Assembly (NCBI RefSeq): GCF_003857055.1 | Contig: NZ_QGSZ01000175.1 | Coordinates: forward strand, 23,268 to 87,267 | DNA: 64,000 nucleotides | Direction of reading: 5' to 3' | Source: Micromonospora inaquosa | GTDB taxonomy: Bacteria; Actinomycetota; Actinomycetes; Mycobacteriales; Micromonosporaceae | Shown here: one piece after another, positions 63,274 to 64,000 of the stretch | Numbering within the stretch: position 1 is the stretch's first letter | Layout: each line of letters starts with the position of its first letter | Translations under genes and position numbers: made by a program | Notes under the pieces: generated by a model | Database searches by the model: none | What the model saw: the letters and a program-made list of their open reading frames with translations, nothing else | What the model was told of the DNA's origin: nothing

Positions 63274-64000
63274 TTACGTTCGTCGGTGGTAGTAGTTGCG
63301 GCGGGGGAGTTGTTCGGGGTCGAGCCAGGCGGGTGGCACGAATTCGGGGTGGCCGTCGCTGGCGAGTCGCACGGTCCAGTCGCTGTGGTGCAGGTGTCGG
63401 TGGTGGTGGCCGCAGAGCAGCACGCTGTTGTCGAGGTTGGTGGTGCCGCCGTCGGCCCAGTGGTGGATGTGGTGGGCGTGGCACCAGCGCGGCGGCCGGT
63501 CGCAGCCCGGGAAGGCGCAGCCACGGTCGCGCAGCACGAGGGCGCGTCGGAGGGGGCCGGTGATGAGGCGGCGTTGTCGGCCGACGTCGAGGACCTGGCC
63601 GTTGCCGTCGAGGACGGCGGGGAGGATGGTGGCGTCGCAGGCGAGGCGGCGCACCGTTTCCGGGGTGAGGTGGAGGCCAGTGTCGAGGGTGCCAGCGCCC
63701 AACTGCCGGGTCAGTTCGTCGTAGCTGGTGGTGACGACGATTTGCGCGGGGTCGCCGCCGTGCTCGGGCAGGTCGCCGGTGCGCAGGGCGAGGCGGCACA
63801 CGTCGGCGAGGGCGTCGTGGCGGCGTTGACCGGGGGACCGGGAGTCGTCCGGTCCGGACGGCGCGCTCAGTGGGTCGATGGCGGCGCGGAGGAGGCCGGC
63901 GGTTTCGGTGTCGAGGGTGCCGGTGAGTCGGAGTCGGCCGTCGGTGAGGGTGGAGAGGGTGAGGTGCCGGTCGCGGGTGGCGCGGGCGGCTTCGGCGTCG
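63274..64000 (-). CDS. DUF222/HNH endonuclease-domain protein (5' end outside window)
   Basis: The visible C-terminal 242 residues have the DUF222 (13E12-type) region (RLTGTLDTETAGLLRAAIDP) and a complete HNH domain: CAFPGCDRPPRWCHAHHIHH, then NLDNSVLLCGHHHRHLHH. This is a repeated actinobacterial family, often multi-copy and seen near mobile DNA, with presumed nuclease activity that is largely untested. The frame is open to the right edge and the start lies beyond it. Adjacency to the degraded regulator suggests a rearranged spot. Confidence 0.92.
   Translation of the reverse strand, partial: DAEAARATRDRHLTLSTLTDGRLRLTGTLDTETAGLLRAAIDPLSAPSGPDDSRSPGQRRHDALADVCRLALRTGDLPEHGGDPAQIVVTTSYDELTRQLGAGTLDTGLHLTPETVRRLACDATILPAVLDGNGQVLDVGRQRRLITGPLRRALVLRDRGCAFPGCDRPPRWCHAHHIHHWADGGTTNLDNSVLLCGHHHRHLHHSDWTVRLASDGHPEFVPPAWLDPEQLPRRNYYHRRT

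Noticed and set aside
1..64000. tRNA, rRNA or CRISPR loci
   Set aside because: No cloverleaf, rRNA core sequence or spaced repeat array was recognised by eye. A tRNAscan/Infernal run would be needed to exclude them fully.

Overview
The window is a high-GC actinobacterial chromosome segment. Heavy GTG start use, a type VII secretion locus with a mycosin, CsoR/CopZ/CopA copper genes, an actinobacterial kdp locus and a DUF222/HNH gene together point to Micromonosporaceae, most probably Micromonospora. That assignment is inference from gene content; no rRNA or other marker lies in the window.

Layout. (1) 1-10956: ESX/type VII secretion locus with eccB, eccE, eccD, a fused eccC, two WXG100 substrates and mycP, in alternating orientations. 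(2) 11028-13494: wHTH regulator divergent from a beta-carbonic anhydrase, then a secreted coiled-coil cell-wall protein behind a c-di-AMP (ydaO-type) riboswitch. (3) 13669-22247: YibE/F membrane protein, then a copper island: CPH-type P1B ATPase with a His-rich repeat, CsoR with operator-like palindromes, CopZ, a His-rich exported protein and CopA; then a CsbD-like protein and a methyltransferase with a His-rich loop. (4) 22339-27193: an ECF42-type sigma factor coupled to a DGPF/YCII protein, a DUF2786 protein, and a DUF2243-CtaG pair. (5) 27220-32883: an overlapping four-gene beta-oxidation operon. (6) 32884-38303: palindromic repeat, orphan HTH, TetR, MBL hydrolase, CGNR protein, zf-HC2 membrane protein and a Trm11-like methyltransferase. 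(7) 38514-46726: kdp locus (small peptide, kdpF, A, B, C, D, E). (8) 46800-62418: dienelactone hydrolase, then a divergent galactoside/galactonate island. (9) 62458-64000: a frameshifted ATPase/TPR regulator remnant and a partial DUF222/HNH gene.

The most coherent system is at 47690-62418. Rightward genes encode a Tat lipoprotein sugar-binding protein, two ABC permeases, a cytoplasmic GH36 and a secreted GH27 alpha-galactosidase. Leftward genes encode an SDR, a GntR regulator, galactonate dehydratase, mutarotase-like protein, KDPG/KDPGal aldolase, KDG-type kinase, SMP-30 lactonase and a royal-jelly-family propeller. Read together they give an oxidative De Ley-Doudoroff route: alpha-galactoside to galactose, galactonolactone, galactonate, 2-keto-3-deoxy-galactonate, its 6-phosphate, then pyruvate plus glyceraldehyde-3-phosphate. 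Substrate identities are inferred from family and context.
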